From the NCBI RefSeq assembly GCF_009762775.1, contig NZ_CP046401.1, forward strand, positions 3,658,001 to 3,722,000: DNA of 64,000 nt. Reading direction: 5' to 3'. The DNA is from Maribellus comscasis (GTDB lineage Bacteria; Bacteroidota; Bacteroidia; Bacteroidales; Prolixibacteraceae). Shown in pieces: positions 26,011 to 35,058 of the stretch (the first letter of the stretch is position 1; each line of letters opens with the position of its first letter). A model generated the notes under the pieces. It worked only from the letters and a program-made list of their open reading frames with translations. It made no database searches and had not been told where the DNA came from. Both the position numbers and the translations under genes were made by a program.

Positions 26011-28020
26011 ATGGAAATAGAAAAACTCGACCTCACTACACCTGATTTGGTGAATGAAAATTTTGAAAAAATTGCAGCCCTTTTTCCCAACTGTGTTACC
26101 GAAAGTACCGATGGTAAAGCCATCGACTTTGATTTGTTAAAACAGGAGTTAAACCACGCCGTAGTGGAAGGCAACAAAGAACGCTACCGTTTGGAGTGGC
26201 CTGGCAAACGCGAAGCCATTGTTACAGCCAATTTGCCAAGCACCAAAACGTTACGCCCGGTTAGAGAGGATTCTGTAGATTTTGACAATACTGAAAACCT
26301 TTATATTGAAGGTGACAACCTGGAAGTATTGAAGTTGTTGCAGGAAAGTTATCTGGGGAAAATTAAGATGATTTACATTGATCCTCCATATAACACTGGT
26401 AACGATTTTGTTTATAAAGACAATTTCAAAATAGATTCTGACGAATATAAAGACTCAAGTGGACAAAGAAATGAATTCAACGAAAGACTTGTAGCTAATC
26501 CAGAAACAGGTGGAAGATACCACTCTGACTGGTTGAGCATGATGTATCCCCGATTAAAATTGGCTAGGAATTTACTCTCCCAAGACGGTGTTATATTTAT
26601 AAGTATTGGTCAAGACGAACTAGATAATGTCACAAAGGTTTTGAATGAAGTTTTCGGTGAAACAAACCGCCTTGGATTGATTTCAAGACAAATGAAAACT
26701 GGAGGCGGGAGTCAAGGCAAATATTTTTCTCATAATTTAGACTATATTCTTGTTTATGGAAAAATGTATGATGAAGCTCGTTATTTTAGAGGTGAAATCA
26801 GTAAAGAACTTAAAAAGAAAGTTTATAATCAAAAACAAGAGCAAGGAGAAAGGAAGGGTGAATATTATAGATCAATGGGACTTTATCAATCTTCTTTGGA
26901 TATACGACCAGGTTTAAGGTATTGGATTGAATGTCCTGATGGAACACTGGTGATTCCACCGGGGGACTCCTTTCCTAAAACAGTTGCTGGGGAAAAGACT
27001 ATTCCAGTAACCGCCGATGGAGTATGGAGATGGTCTTATAAAAAGTATTCTGAAGAATTAGCAAAGGGCAATATAGAATTCAAAGAATCGAAGAACGGAA
27101 TACTGTTAGGTGCCGACAGAAAACCGTCAAAATGGAATGTTTATACAAAAATTTGGCTAAAAGATAGAGAATCTGATGGTCAGATTCCATCCGATTTAAC
27201 AACTAAATTTGAAAACAGACATAGTTCAAAAGAACTTGGTGCTTTAGGTATTCCGTTTGATTTTGCAAAGCCAACTTCATTAATAAATTACCTAATAGAT
27301 ATAATGAATCAGGATGATGATATAACTATTCTTGATTTTTTTAGTGGATCTGCAACAACAGCAGACTCTGTAATTCAGATGAATTCTAAAGACAATGGTA
27401 AAAGAAAATTTATTCTAGTACAAATACCGGAGTTGACTGACGAAAAAAGCAAAGCAAGAAAAGCAGGTTACAAAAACATTTGCGAAATAGGAAAAGAACG
27501 CATAAGTCGTGCAGGGAAACAAATTGAAACTACTTTAAGGGAAAAACAAAAAGCCAAAGCAGGGGAAATCGATTTTGAAAATTCACAAACACCAGAAGAA
27601 GACCATAAGTTAGACATTGGGTTTAGGGTATTTAAATTGGATTCAAGCAATATGCAGGATGTTTATTATAAACCACAAGACTATAAACAGGATAAATTGG
27701 AGCTTTTCGAGGACAACGTTAAACCCAACAGAACAGCAGACGATCTCTTGGTACAGGTGATGTTAGACTGGGGACTGCCTCTTTCCTTGAAGATTGAAAG
27801 GAAAGAAATTAAAGGGAAACAAGTATTTAAAGTAGCAGAAAATTCATTATTTGCCTGTTTTGATAATGGTATTGATGAAGAATTTGCGAAAATCATTGCC
27901 AAAGAAGAACCGCTTAGAATCGTGTTCAAAGACAGTGGTTTTAAAGACGATACTGCCAAAGTAAATGTAAAACAGTTGTTGAAACAACTGAGTCCTGAAA
28001 CTGAAATGAAAGTGATTTAA
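26011..28020 (+). CDS. mod: Type III restriction-modification Mod methylase, copy 2
   Basis: 669 residues. DPPYNTGND sits in the same place as in copy 1, and motif I is a variant, DFFSGSATTADSV, with Ala for the last Gly. The central recognition region (about 215-440) differs fully from copy 1, with FRGEISKELKKKVYNQKQEQ and a long WKWSYKK-like block instead. The C-terminal 251 bp (27770-28020) are almost base-for-base the same as 25388-25638, which marks recent duplication or gene conversion. It ends 2 bp before res. Two specificities served by one Res is the likely outcome. Confidence 0.93.
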   Translation: MEIEKLDLTTPDLVNENFEKIAALFPNCVTESTDGKAIDFDLLKQELNHAVVEGNKERYRLEWPGKREAIVTANLPSTKTLRPVREDSVDFDNTENLYIEGDNLEVLKLLQESYLGKIKMIYIDPPYNTGNDFVYKDNFKIDSDEYKDSSGQRNEFNERLVANPETGGRYHSDWLSMMYPRLKLARNLLSQDGVIFISIGQDELDNVTKVLNEVFGETNRLGLISRQMKTGGGSQGKYFSHNLDYILVYGKMYDEARYFRGEISKELKKKVYNQKQEQGERKGEYYRSMGLYQSSLDIRPGLRYWIECPDGTLVIPPGDSFPKTVAGEKTIPVTADGVWRWSYKKYSEELAKGNIEFKESKNGILLGADRKPSKWNVYTKIWLKDRESDGQIPSDLTTKFENRHSSKELGALGIPFDFAKPTSLINYLIDIMNQDDDITILDFFSGSATTADSVIQMNSKDNGKRKFILVQIPELTDEKSKARKAGYKNICEIGKERISRAGKQIETTLREKQKAKAGEIDFENSQTPEEDHKLDIGFRVFKLDSSNMQDVYYKPQDYKQDKLELFEDNVKPNRTADDLLVQVMLDWGLPLSLKIERKEIKGKQVFKVAENSLFACFDNGIDEEFAKIIAKEEPLRIVFKDSGFKDDTAKVNVKQLLKQLSPETEMKVI

Positions 28021-28022
28021 AA

Positions 28023-31000
28023 ATGAAACTACAATTTAAAGAACAGGATTTTCAGGTTCAAGCGGTTAAAGCTGTTGTTGATTGTTTTGAGGGGCAGCCC
28101 ATCAAAACCAACCGCTTTACACTTGAAAGAAGCAAAGAGCTTATCAAGAAAGCCAAGCAAGCCGCGCAGGGAGTTCAAGCCATTGATTTTGAAAAAGACG
28201 TTCTGGAAGATATTGGATATCGAAACTCCGGTATCCAGCTTTTGGACTCACAAGTCCTGGAAAATATTCAGAACGTTCAGAAGCAGAACGAACTGAAAGA
28301 AAGTCCACAAATTGAACGTCCAAAAGAAGCAAAGCTGGGGTATAACCTTACCATCGACATGGAAACGGGTACGGGTAAAACCTATACCTACATCCGTACC
28401 ATGTACGAGCTTCATAAACACTATGGTTGGAGTAAATTTATTGTAATTGTTCCGAGCATTGCTATCCGTGAAGGAGTTTATAAATCATTCCAGATTACGC
28501 AGGAGCATTTTCAGGAATTATACGGGCACAAAATAAATCCGTTTATTTACAATTCAGGCAGACCACAGGACATTGAAAACTTCGCATCCGATAGCCGGAT
28601 TAGTGTGATGATTATCAACACGCAGGCTTTTAATGCCAGGGGTGCCGATGCCCGTCGTATTTATCAGGAATTAGACCAGTTTGGCACACGCAAACCCATT
28701 GAGATTATTTCTCAAACCAACCCGATTCTGATTATTGACGAACCCCAGTCGGTTGATGGGAAAAAGACCCTGGAGAGCATGCAGGATTTTAATCCACTTT
28801 TTACCCTTCGCTACTCTGCAACCCACAAAGTTGATTACAACAAAATTTATCGGCTCGATGCGCTCGATGCATACAACAAACGCTTGGTGAAAAAAATTCA
28901 GGTAAAAGGAATTAACCTGAAAGGTTCTTCCGGGACAACGGGATATTTATATCTGGAACATATTAGCCTTAGTACAACCAAACCACCGTTTGCAGTTATC
29001 GAATACGAAAAAAGATCTGGTTCTGGTGTTAAGAAAGTACGCCAAAAATTAGGAGAAGGAGCGAATTTATATGAGCTATCCGGAAATATGCCAGCCTATA
29101 AAAATCAGGTGATTACTGAAATAAACGGCTATTTAAACAAAGTAGTAATCGGAGGACAGGATATTTATCCCGGAGATATTTTGAACGACAAAGACGAAAA
29201 TGCATTTCGAAGGGTTCAAATCCGCGAATGTATCATGTCGCACCTTCAAAAAGAAAAACAGCTTTTTGATAAAGGCGTAAAAGTGCTTTCCCTGTTTTTC
29301 ATTGATTCGGTTGAGAAATACAGGATTTACGATGAAACGGGTGAAAAAGCCCTCGGAGAATATGCCAAAATTTTTGAGGAAGAATACAACAAGGTTTGCA
29401 GCGACTTTCTGGACTTGTTCCATCAGGACTACAACGAATATTTAGAGACCACTGATCCAAGTAAAGTCCACAGAGGATACATGCCCACACGTTATGAAGA
29501 GTATTTGAAAAGAGATGATGCAGAACGTGTTCACGAAGGTTATTTCTCAATCGACAAAAAACAACGTATGGTTGATCCCGCCACAAAGCGAGGAAGTGAG
29601 GAGTCTGACGATATTACTGCTTACGACCTTATCATGAAAGATAAGGAGCGGTTATTGAGCTTTGAGGAGCCAACACGCTTTATTTTTTCACACTCAGCCC
29701 TAAAAGAGGGATGGGACAATCCCAACGTTTTCCAGATTTGTGCCTTGAAACACGCCGAAAGTGGGAGTCTTACACGCCGAAGGCAAGAAGTAGGTCGAGG
29801 AATGCGACTTTGTGTAGACGAAAAAGGATTCCGGCAGGATTTTGAATTGGTTGGAGATCAGGTGCATGAAATTAATAAACTTACCGTGATTGCTTCTGAA
29901 AGCTATGAAGCCTTTGCCAAAGGACTTCAAAGCGAAATTGCAGCCACTCTTAAAGATCGTCCACAAAAAGCAGAAGTGGAGTATTTTGTTGGGAAAGTGG
30001 TTACCGATGAAAAAGAGCAGGAACACCGTTTGACGCAGGATGATGCTAAAAAGCTCAATAAACTGCTTTATAAAAACGATATTATTGATGAAGACGATAA
30101 AATTACCCCAGAAGGAAGGGAGCTAATAGAACAAGTAAAAATGCCTTTGCCTGAAAACCTTGAACCATTCAGGGAATCGGTAGGAAAATTATTGAAATCA
30201 ATTTATACCGGAGAACCATTTAAACCAGAAGACGAGCGTCAAAAAATTGTTGTTACCACCAATAAAAATTTCAAGAAAAAAGAGTTTCAGGAACTTTGGA
30301 ACAAGATTAACCTGAAAACTATTTATGAAGTTCAATTTGATACAGACAAGCTGATTAAAGAAAGTACGGTTCTTATAAATGCCAACCTAGCTATTGGAGA
30401 TCGTTCGTATGAAGTAAAAACAGGGGAATTGGAGGATGGTACTAAAGAAGAAATGAAAGAAGGAAGTTTGATTAAAGAATCAAAAAGAGAACACCTAAAG
30501 CTTAAAAACGATCTTTATACAAACACGGTTTACGACATCGTTGGTGAAATAGAGGTTCATACAAACCTTACTCGAAAAACAATAGTTGCAATTTTAAAAT
30601 CCATAAAGCAGGAAAAATTTTTCCTGCTTCGTAAAAACCCGGAAGAGTTCATTAATAAATGTAGCAAATTAATCAATGAAGCTAAAGCAACACTGATTAT
30701 AAATAATATTGTCTATCACAAAACGGAAGACAGATACGATGCTAAAACAGTTTTCACGAATGATAAATCAGCAATTAGAAGGTCGGATCTCCTTAAAAAG
30801 CATATTTATGATTTCCTGACTTCGGATTCAAATATTGAATCCGATTTTGCAAAAGCACTTGAGAATAGCATAGAGGTTGAAGTTTATGCGAAACTTCCAA
30901 AAAGTTTTTACATCACCACGCCAGTCGCTAATTACAGTCCAGATTGGGCAATTGTATTTAACAAAGACAAGGTTCGTGAAATCTATTTTGTTGCTGAGAC

Positions 31001-31154
31001 AAAGGGGACGGACTCGGATATTGACGATCGGGGGATTGAAAAGCTTAAGATTCATTGTGCCACAGAACATTTCAAAGAAATTTGTGGCAGTGAAGTTAAA
31101 TTTAAGAAAGTAAATAGTTTTGAAAAACTTATGAAGTTCGTACAACTAAACTGA
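28023..31154 (+). CDS. res: Type III restriction endonuclease Res subunit
   Basis: 1043 residues. A superfamily 2 helicase/ATPase with Walker A METGTGKTYT (GTGKT 116-120), DEPQ box (239-242), SATHK motif III and the C-terminal helicase motif RRQEVGRGMRL. A PD-(D/E)xK nuclease lies near the end: PDWAIVFNK (Asp) followed by FVAETKG (Glu-x-Lys). With Mod it would translocate along DNA and cut beside unmethylated head-to-head sites. Size and layout match complete Res proteins. It is preceded by mod2 (2-bp gap) and followed after 4 bp by the SNF2 helicase. Confidence 0.95.
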   Translation: MKLQFKEQDFQVQAVKAVVDCFEGQPIKTNRFTLERSKELIKKAKQAAQGVQAIDFEKDVLEDIGYRNSGIQLLDSQVLENIQNVQKQNELKESPQIERPKEAKLGYNLTIDMETGTGKTYTYIRTMYELHKHYGWSKFIVIVPSIAIREGVYKSFQITQEHFQELYGHKINPFIYNSGRPQDIENFASDSRISVMIINTQAFNARGADARRIYQELDQFGTRKPIEIISQTNPILIIDEPQSVDGKKTLESMQDFNPLFTLRYSATHKVDYNKIYRLDALDAYNKRLVKKIQVKGINLKGSSGTTGYLYLEHISLSTTKPPFAVIEYEKRSGSGVKKVRQKLGEGANLYELSGNMPAYKNQVITEINGYLNKVVIGGQDIYPGDILNDKDENAFRRVQIRECIMSHLQKEKQLFDKGVKVLSLFFIDSVEKYRIYDETGEKALGEYAKIFEEEYNKVCSDFLDLFHQDYNEYLETTDPSKVHRGYMPTRYEEYLKRDDAERVHEGYFSIDKKQRMVDPATKRGSEESDDITAYDLIMKDKERLLSFEEPTRFIFSHSALKEGWDNPNVFQICALKHAESGSLTRRRQEVGRGMRLCVDEKGFRQDFELVGDQVHEINKLTVIASESYEAFAKGLQSEIAATLKDRPQKAEVEYFVGKVVTDEKEQEHRLTQDDAKKLNKLLYKNDIIDEDDKITPEGRELIEQVKMPLPENLEPFRESVGKLLKSIYTGEPFKPEDERQKIVVTTNKNFKKKEFQELWNKINLKTIYEVQFDTDKLIKESTVLINANLAIGDRSYEVKTGELEDGTKEEMKEGSLIKESKREHLKLKNDLYTNTVYDIVGEIEVHTNLTRKTIVAILKSIKQEKFFLLRKNPEEFINKCSKLINEAKATLIINNIVYHKTEDRYDAKTVFTNDKSAIRRSDLLKKHIYDFLTSDSNIESDFAKALENSIEVEVYAKLPKSFYITTPVANYSPDWAIVFNKDKVREIYFVAETKGTDSDIDDRGIEKLKIHCATEHFKEICGSEVKFKKVNSFEKLMKFVQLN

Positions 31155-31158
31155 ATGT

Positions 31159-34100
31159 ATGGAGCTAATTGATAACGTAACCAATCGATTAGGGGATGAT
31201 CTGAAACAGACCATCAAGAAAGGCTCAAAGCTAAGCATTGCAGCTTCTACCTTTTCAATTTATGCCTTCGAAGCCCTGAAAAAGGAATTGGGGAAAGTCG
31301 ATGAATTTCGTTTCATTTTTAGCTCTCCAACATTCGTTGAAGAAAAACTTCAAAAACACAGCCGCCAGTTTTATATCCCTCATATTTTAAGAGAATCTGA
31401 ATTATGTGGAGGGGAGTTTGAATTACGGCTAATGAATCAGCTTAATCAAAGAGCAATTGCCAGAGAGTGTTCCAAATGGGTAAAGGAAAAGGTTACGTTT
31501 AAATCTAATAAGCACAACAACCAAACCATTCATGGAATGGTACATGTGAATAACGAATCTTCGCAGGATGAATGTGCCTATTCTAATATCACAGGATTTA
31601 CTACTTCCGATCTGGGAATCACACACAAAAAGGGATTCCCAACATTGATTCATAAATCTGATTTTCCAAACAGCAGTGCTTATCTTGAATGGTTCAACCA
31701 AATTTGGGAAAACGAGGAAGATTTGAAAGACGTAACCCAGCAAGTTCAGGATTATTTTGAAAGTGCTTACAAAGAAAATAGCCCTGAATTTATCTACTTT
31801 ATTACGCTCTACAATATCTTTAATGATTTCCTGGACGATATTTCCTTGGACAATCTTCCCAACGAACAAATCGGGTTCAAACACTCGGTTGTCTGGAATA
31901 AACTCTACAACTTCCAGCAAGATGCGGTTGTTGGGGCTATTAATAAACTGGAAAAATACAAAGGGTGTATCCTGGCAGACAGCGTTGGTCTGGGGAAAAC
32001 CTTTTCAGCCTTGGGTGTAATCAAGTATTACGAAATGAGGAACAAAGACGTTTTGGTTCTTTGTCCGAAAAAACTGGAAGCCAACTGGAACATGTTTCGG
32101 CACAACGACAAAAATAATATTCTTGCCGGAGATCGTTTTCGATACGATGTGCTTTTTCACACTGACCTTTCCAGAGAAAGGGGGACAAGCAACGGACGTA
32201 ACCTTGAATCAGTAAACTGGGGGAATTACGGGTTAATTGTAATCGATGAATCTCATAACTTTAGAAATAACAATACCGTAATTGGGAAAGAAAATCGGTA
32301 TCAAAAACTGTTAAGAAAAGTCATCCAGGAGGGGATCGAAACTAAAGTGCTTATGCTATCAGCAACCCCGGTAAACAACCGCTTTAACGACCTTCGAAAT
32401 CAATTAGCACTAGCATACGAGGGCGAAGCAGAAAACATTGATAGCAAACTTGAAACAGAAAAGGGAATTGACCAGATTTTTAGACGAGCACAACAGGCAT
32501 TTAATATTTGGAGTAAATACGAAACAGCAGAACGGACGACAGAAAAGCTTCTGGATATGTTGGATTTTGATTTCTTCGAATTGTTGGATTCGCTTACTAT
32601 TGCTCGATCAAGGAAGCATATTACAACCTACTACGACACAACAGCCATTGGGAAATTCCCAACACGAAACAAACCAGTTTCCATTCAGAGTCCGCTTACC
32701 GAAAACGACGATGTTACCTACACGGAAATTGCCGAAAGATTAACCTTGCTTAATCTTTCTATATACACCCCGCTGAATTACATTTTGCCAAGCAAAGTGC
32801 CGCTTTATGCCAGTTTGTACGACAAAGAAGTACGATCCGGAACAGGAAAACTTACCCAGGTGGATCGTGAAAACAGTCTTCGTATTTTGATGCGAATCAA
32901 CCTTCTCAAACGAATAGAAAGTTCAGTTGATTCTTTCAGAATTACTTTGGAAGGAATTATCTCACAGATTGAAAATGCCCTTAAAGTCATGGACAAAGGG
33001 GATATTGAAGATTTTGAAGGAATCCAGGCACGAGTAAATGACGAGAACTTTGATTGGGAAGCAGATTGGGGCGACGAAGAAAATGTAATTGGGAAGAAGG
33101 TGAAAGTTCATGTAGCGGATATGGACACCACAAAATGGAGAGAAGACCTGCAGGAAGACCTGGATATCCTAAATAATTTGTGGGGGAAAGTAGTTGATAT
33201 TAGAGGAAAAAAGGACACCAAATTACAACGACTTATTAGTCTCCTGGATGAGAAGATAAATAATCCATTTAATGAAGAGAACAAGAAGGCAATAATTTTC
33301 ACGGCGTTTGCCGACACAGCCAACTATCTTTTTGAAAACATTCACCCCTACCTAAAAGAGAAATATGGCATAAATACAGCCATTGTTACAGGATCTAGGA
33401 AACTTACCACATCCAAAAAAATACCAGCAGATTTGAATGCGATACTGACCTGTTTTTCACCGCTTTCAAAAGATAAAGCACAGCTTTATCCCAAAATCAC
33501 GGAATCTATTGATTTACTTATTGCGACGGACTGTATTTCTGAAGGACAAAACCTACAAGATTGCGATTACCTGATTAATTACGACATTCACTGGAATCCG
33601 GTACGGATTATTCAAAGATTTGGACGTATTGATAGGATCGGCTCAAAGAACGACAGCATTACCATGGTCAACTTCTGGCCAGATGTTACGCTCGACTCTT
33701 ATATCAACCTAAAACAACGGGTTGAGAATAAGATGCTGATCAGTAACATGGCTAGCACAGGCGATGACAACATACTCAATACGGACGATAAAGATTTGGA
33801 GTACCGGAAAATCCAGCTGCAAAGACTACAGGACGAGGTAATCGATCTTGAAGATTTACGGGAAGGCGTGAGCATTACCGACCTTGGACTAAATGATTTT
33901 AGGGTAGATTTAACGAACCTGATTAAAGTTTACGGGGAACTAAAAAATATCCCGGAAGGATTACATGCGGTTGTCCGCGCCAGCGGACAACTTGAACCAG
34001 GAGTTGTATTTGTACTTAAAAATGTGAATTCGAGCGTAAATATCAACAAATTAAACAGGCTACATCCGTATTATCTGGTTTATATCAACAATACGGGCGA

Positions 34101-34395
34101 ACTTGTATTGGGGCATGTTGAATCCAAAAAAATTCTCGATGCAGTACGGATGCTCTGTAAAAACACAGAAGAACCAATAGTTAATCTTTGTAAGCAAATC
34201 ATCGACGAAACCGATGATTATTACAAAATGGACAAATACTCAGAGCTTCTTAAAAAAAGTATTGGAACCATTCTCCAAACCGAGGAAGAGAAAGAAGTTT
34301 TGAGCTTATTTAAATCTGGAGGAACTACAGCCTTACAAGAGAAAATTAAGGGTATAGAAGATTTTAAATTAGTATCATTTTTAATAGTGAGGTAG
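31159..34395 (+). CDS. SNF2-type helicase with N-terminal PLD-like region
   Basis: 1078 residues. The first about 200 residues resemble the PLD-like N-terminal region of 'helicase-related' proteins (LSIAASTFSIYAFEAL, FIFSSPTF) but show no HxK(x)4D motif, so it is probably not an active phospholipase-type nuclease. The SNF2/SF2 core has GLGKT (277-281), DESH (363-366), a LSATPVNN motif III, and the C-terminal SEGQNLQDCDYLINYDIHWN and QRFGRIDRIGS. It sits between res and DUF4391 without intergenic space, so it is an integral part of this system. It may remodel or translocate on DNA. Confidence 0.9.
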   Translation: MELIDNVTNRLGDDLKQTIKKGSKLSIAASTFSIYAFEALKKELGKVDEFRFIFSSPTFVEEKLQKHSRQFYIPHILRESELCGGEFELRLMNQLNQRAIARECSKWVKEKVTFKSNKHNNQTIHGMVHVNNESSQDECAYSNITGFTTSDLGITHKKGFPTLIHKSDFPNSSAYLEWFNQIWENEEDLKDVTQQVQDYFESAYKENSPEFIYFITLYNIFNDFLDDISLDNLPNEQIGFKHSVVWNKLYNFQQDAVVGAINKLEKYKGCILADSVGLGKTFSALGVIKYYEMRNKDVLVLCPKKLEANWNMFRHNDKNNILAGDRFRYDVLFHTDLSRERGTSNGRNLESVNWGNYGLIVIDESHNFRNNNTVIGKENRYQKLLRKVIQEGIETKVLMLSATPVNNRFNDLRNQLALAYEGEAENIDSKLETEKGIDQIFRRAQQAFNIWSKYETAERTTEKLLDMLDFDFFELLDSLTIARSRKHITTYYDTTAIGKFPTRNKPVSIQSPLTENDDVTYTEIAERLTLLNLSIYTPLNYILPSKVPLYASLYDKEVRSGTGKLTQVDRENSLRILMRINLLKRIESSVDSFRITLEGIISQIENALKVMDKGDIEDFEGIQARVNDENFDWEADWGDEENVIGKKVKVHVADMDTTKWREDLQEDLDILNNLWGKVVDIRGKKDTKLQRLISLLDEKINNPFNEENKKAIIFTAFADTANYLFENIHPYLKEKYGINTAIVTGSRKLTTSKKIPADLNAILTCFSPLSKDKAQLYPKITESIDLLIATDCISEGQNLQDCDYLINYDIHWNPVRIIQRFGRIDRIGSKNDSITMVNFWPDVTLDSYINLKQRVENKMLISNMASTGDDNILNTDDKDLEYRKIQLQRLQDEVIDLEDLREGVSITDLGLNDFRVDLTNLIKVYGELKNIPEGLHAVVRASGQLEPGVVFVLKNVNSSVNINKLNRLHPYYLVYINNTGELVLGHVESKKILDAVRMLCKNTEEPIVNLCKQIIDETDDYYKMDKYSELLKKSIGTILQTEEEKEVLSLFKSGGTTALQEKIKGIEDFKLVSFLIVR

Positions 34396-35049
34396 ATGAG
34401 TTTTTTTGATTTTCCAAATAGCACAATAGTAAACCGGGTAGTTCCCAAAAATAAATTCGACACATTTACCAGCCCGAAACAGAAGAAGCAATTCACTGAA
34501 AGCGTTTCCAAGATTACCTGGGCAAACAAACTATCTTCTGAAACCATTAACCTCACTGCAAAAGATATTGAAGAGATTCAAATTTTTAAAATTGAGTTAA
34601 AAAAGAAAGATGAAATATCTTCCTTGTTGGAAGTTATAGATAAGGCGATTCCTTATCACATCATATTTTGGGTGCAGTTTGAAGATTCAGCATATCTTTC
34701 TACATCAAGCAAACATGCACATCCACTCAATGAAAACACAGCAGTAATAGATTGGACATTCAAAAGTGAATGGTTTGAACAAGCTGACTGCCCGGTTAAG
34801 CCTACCCTTAAAAAAAGCATTGATGCAGTGTACAAGCATATTTGTGTTCAAATTTCGGGGAAACAGGAACTTGCCAAAAAATCGCTAAAAAGCATCATTG
34901 AAAACCAAGCAAAAATTCACGAACTAAACAAAGAAATTGAAAAGCTCAAAACTCAAATTTCTAGAAGCAAACAGTTCAAAGAGAAGGTTGCTTTGAACTT
35001 AGAGTTGAAAGAAAAGGAGAGAGAACTAGAAAAGATCAATAACCAATAA
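34396..35049 (+). CDS. DUF4391 protein
   Basis: 217 residues, starting immediately after the helicase stop. The DUF4391 pattern is clear: IVNRVVPKNKFDTF, then a strand-rich core IPYHIIFWVQFEDSAYLSTSSKH and a conserved EWF. A C-terminal coiled coil follows (about 165-217, Lys/Glu-rich ELNKEIEKLKTQISRSKQ). DUF4391 proteins usually accompany SNF2-type helicases in restriction-like clusters, and their activity is unknown. It may be an adaptor tying the helicase to Mod/Res. Confidence 0.85.
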   Translation: MSFFDFPNSTIVNRVVPKNKFDTFTSPKQKKQFTESVSKITWANKLSSETINLTAKDIEEIQIFKIELKKKDEISSLLEVIDKAIPYHIIFWVQFEDSAYLSTSSKHAHPLNENTAVIDWTFKSEWFEQADCPVKPTLKKSIDAVYKHICVQISGKQELAKKSLKSIIENQAKIHELNKEIEKLKTQISRSKQFKEKVALNLELKEKERELEKINNQ

Positions 35050-35058
35050 ACCAAAACC

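Noticed and set aside
31159..31760. Active phospholipase-D-type nuclease at the N-terminus of the SNF2 helicase
   Set aside because: The region resembles the PLD-like part of related helicases, but no HxK(x)4D motif is visible. I keep it as PLD-like only.
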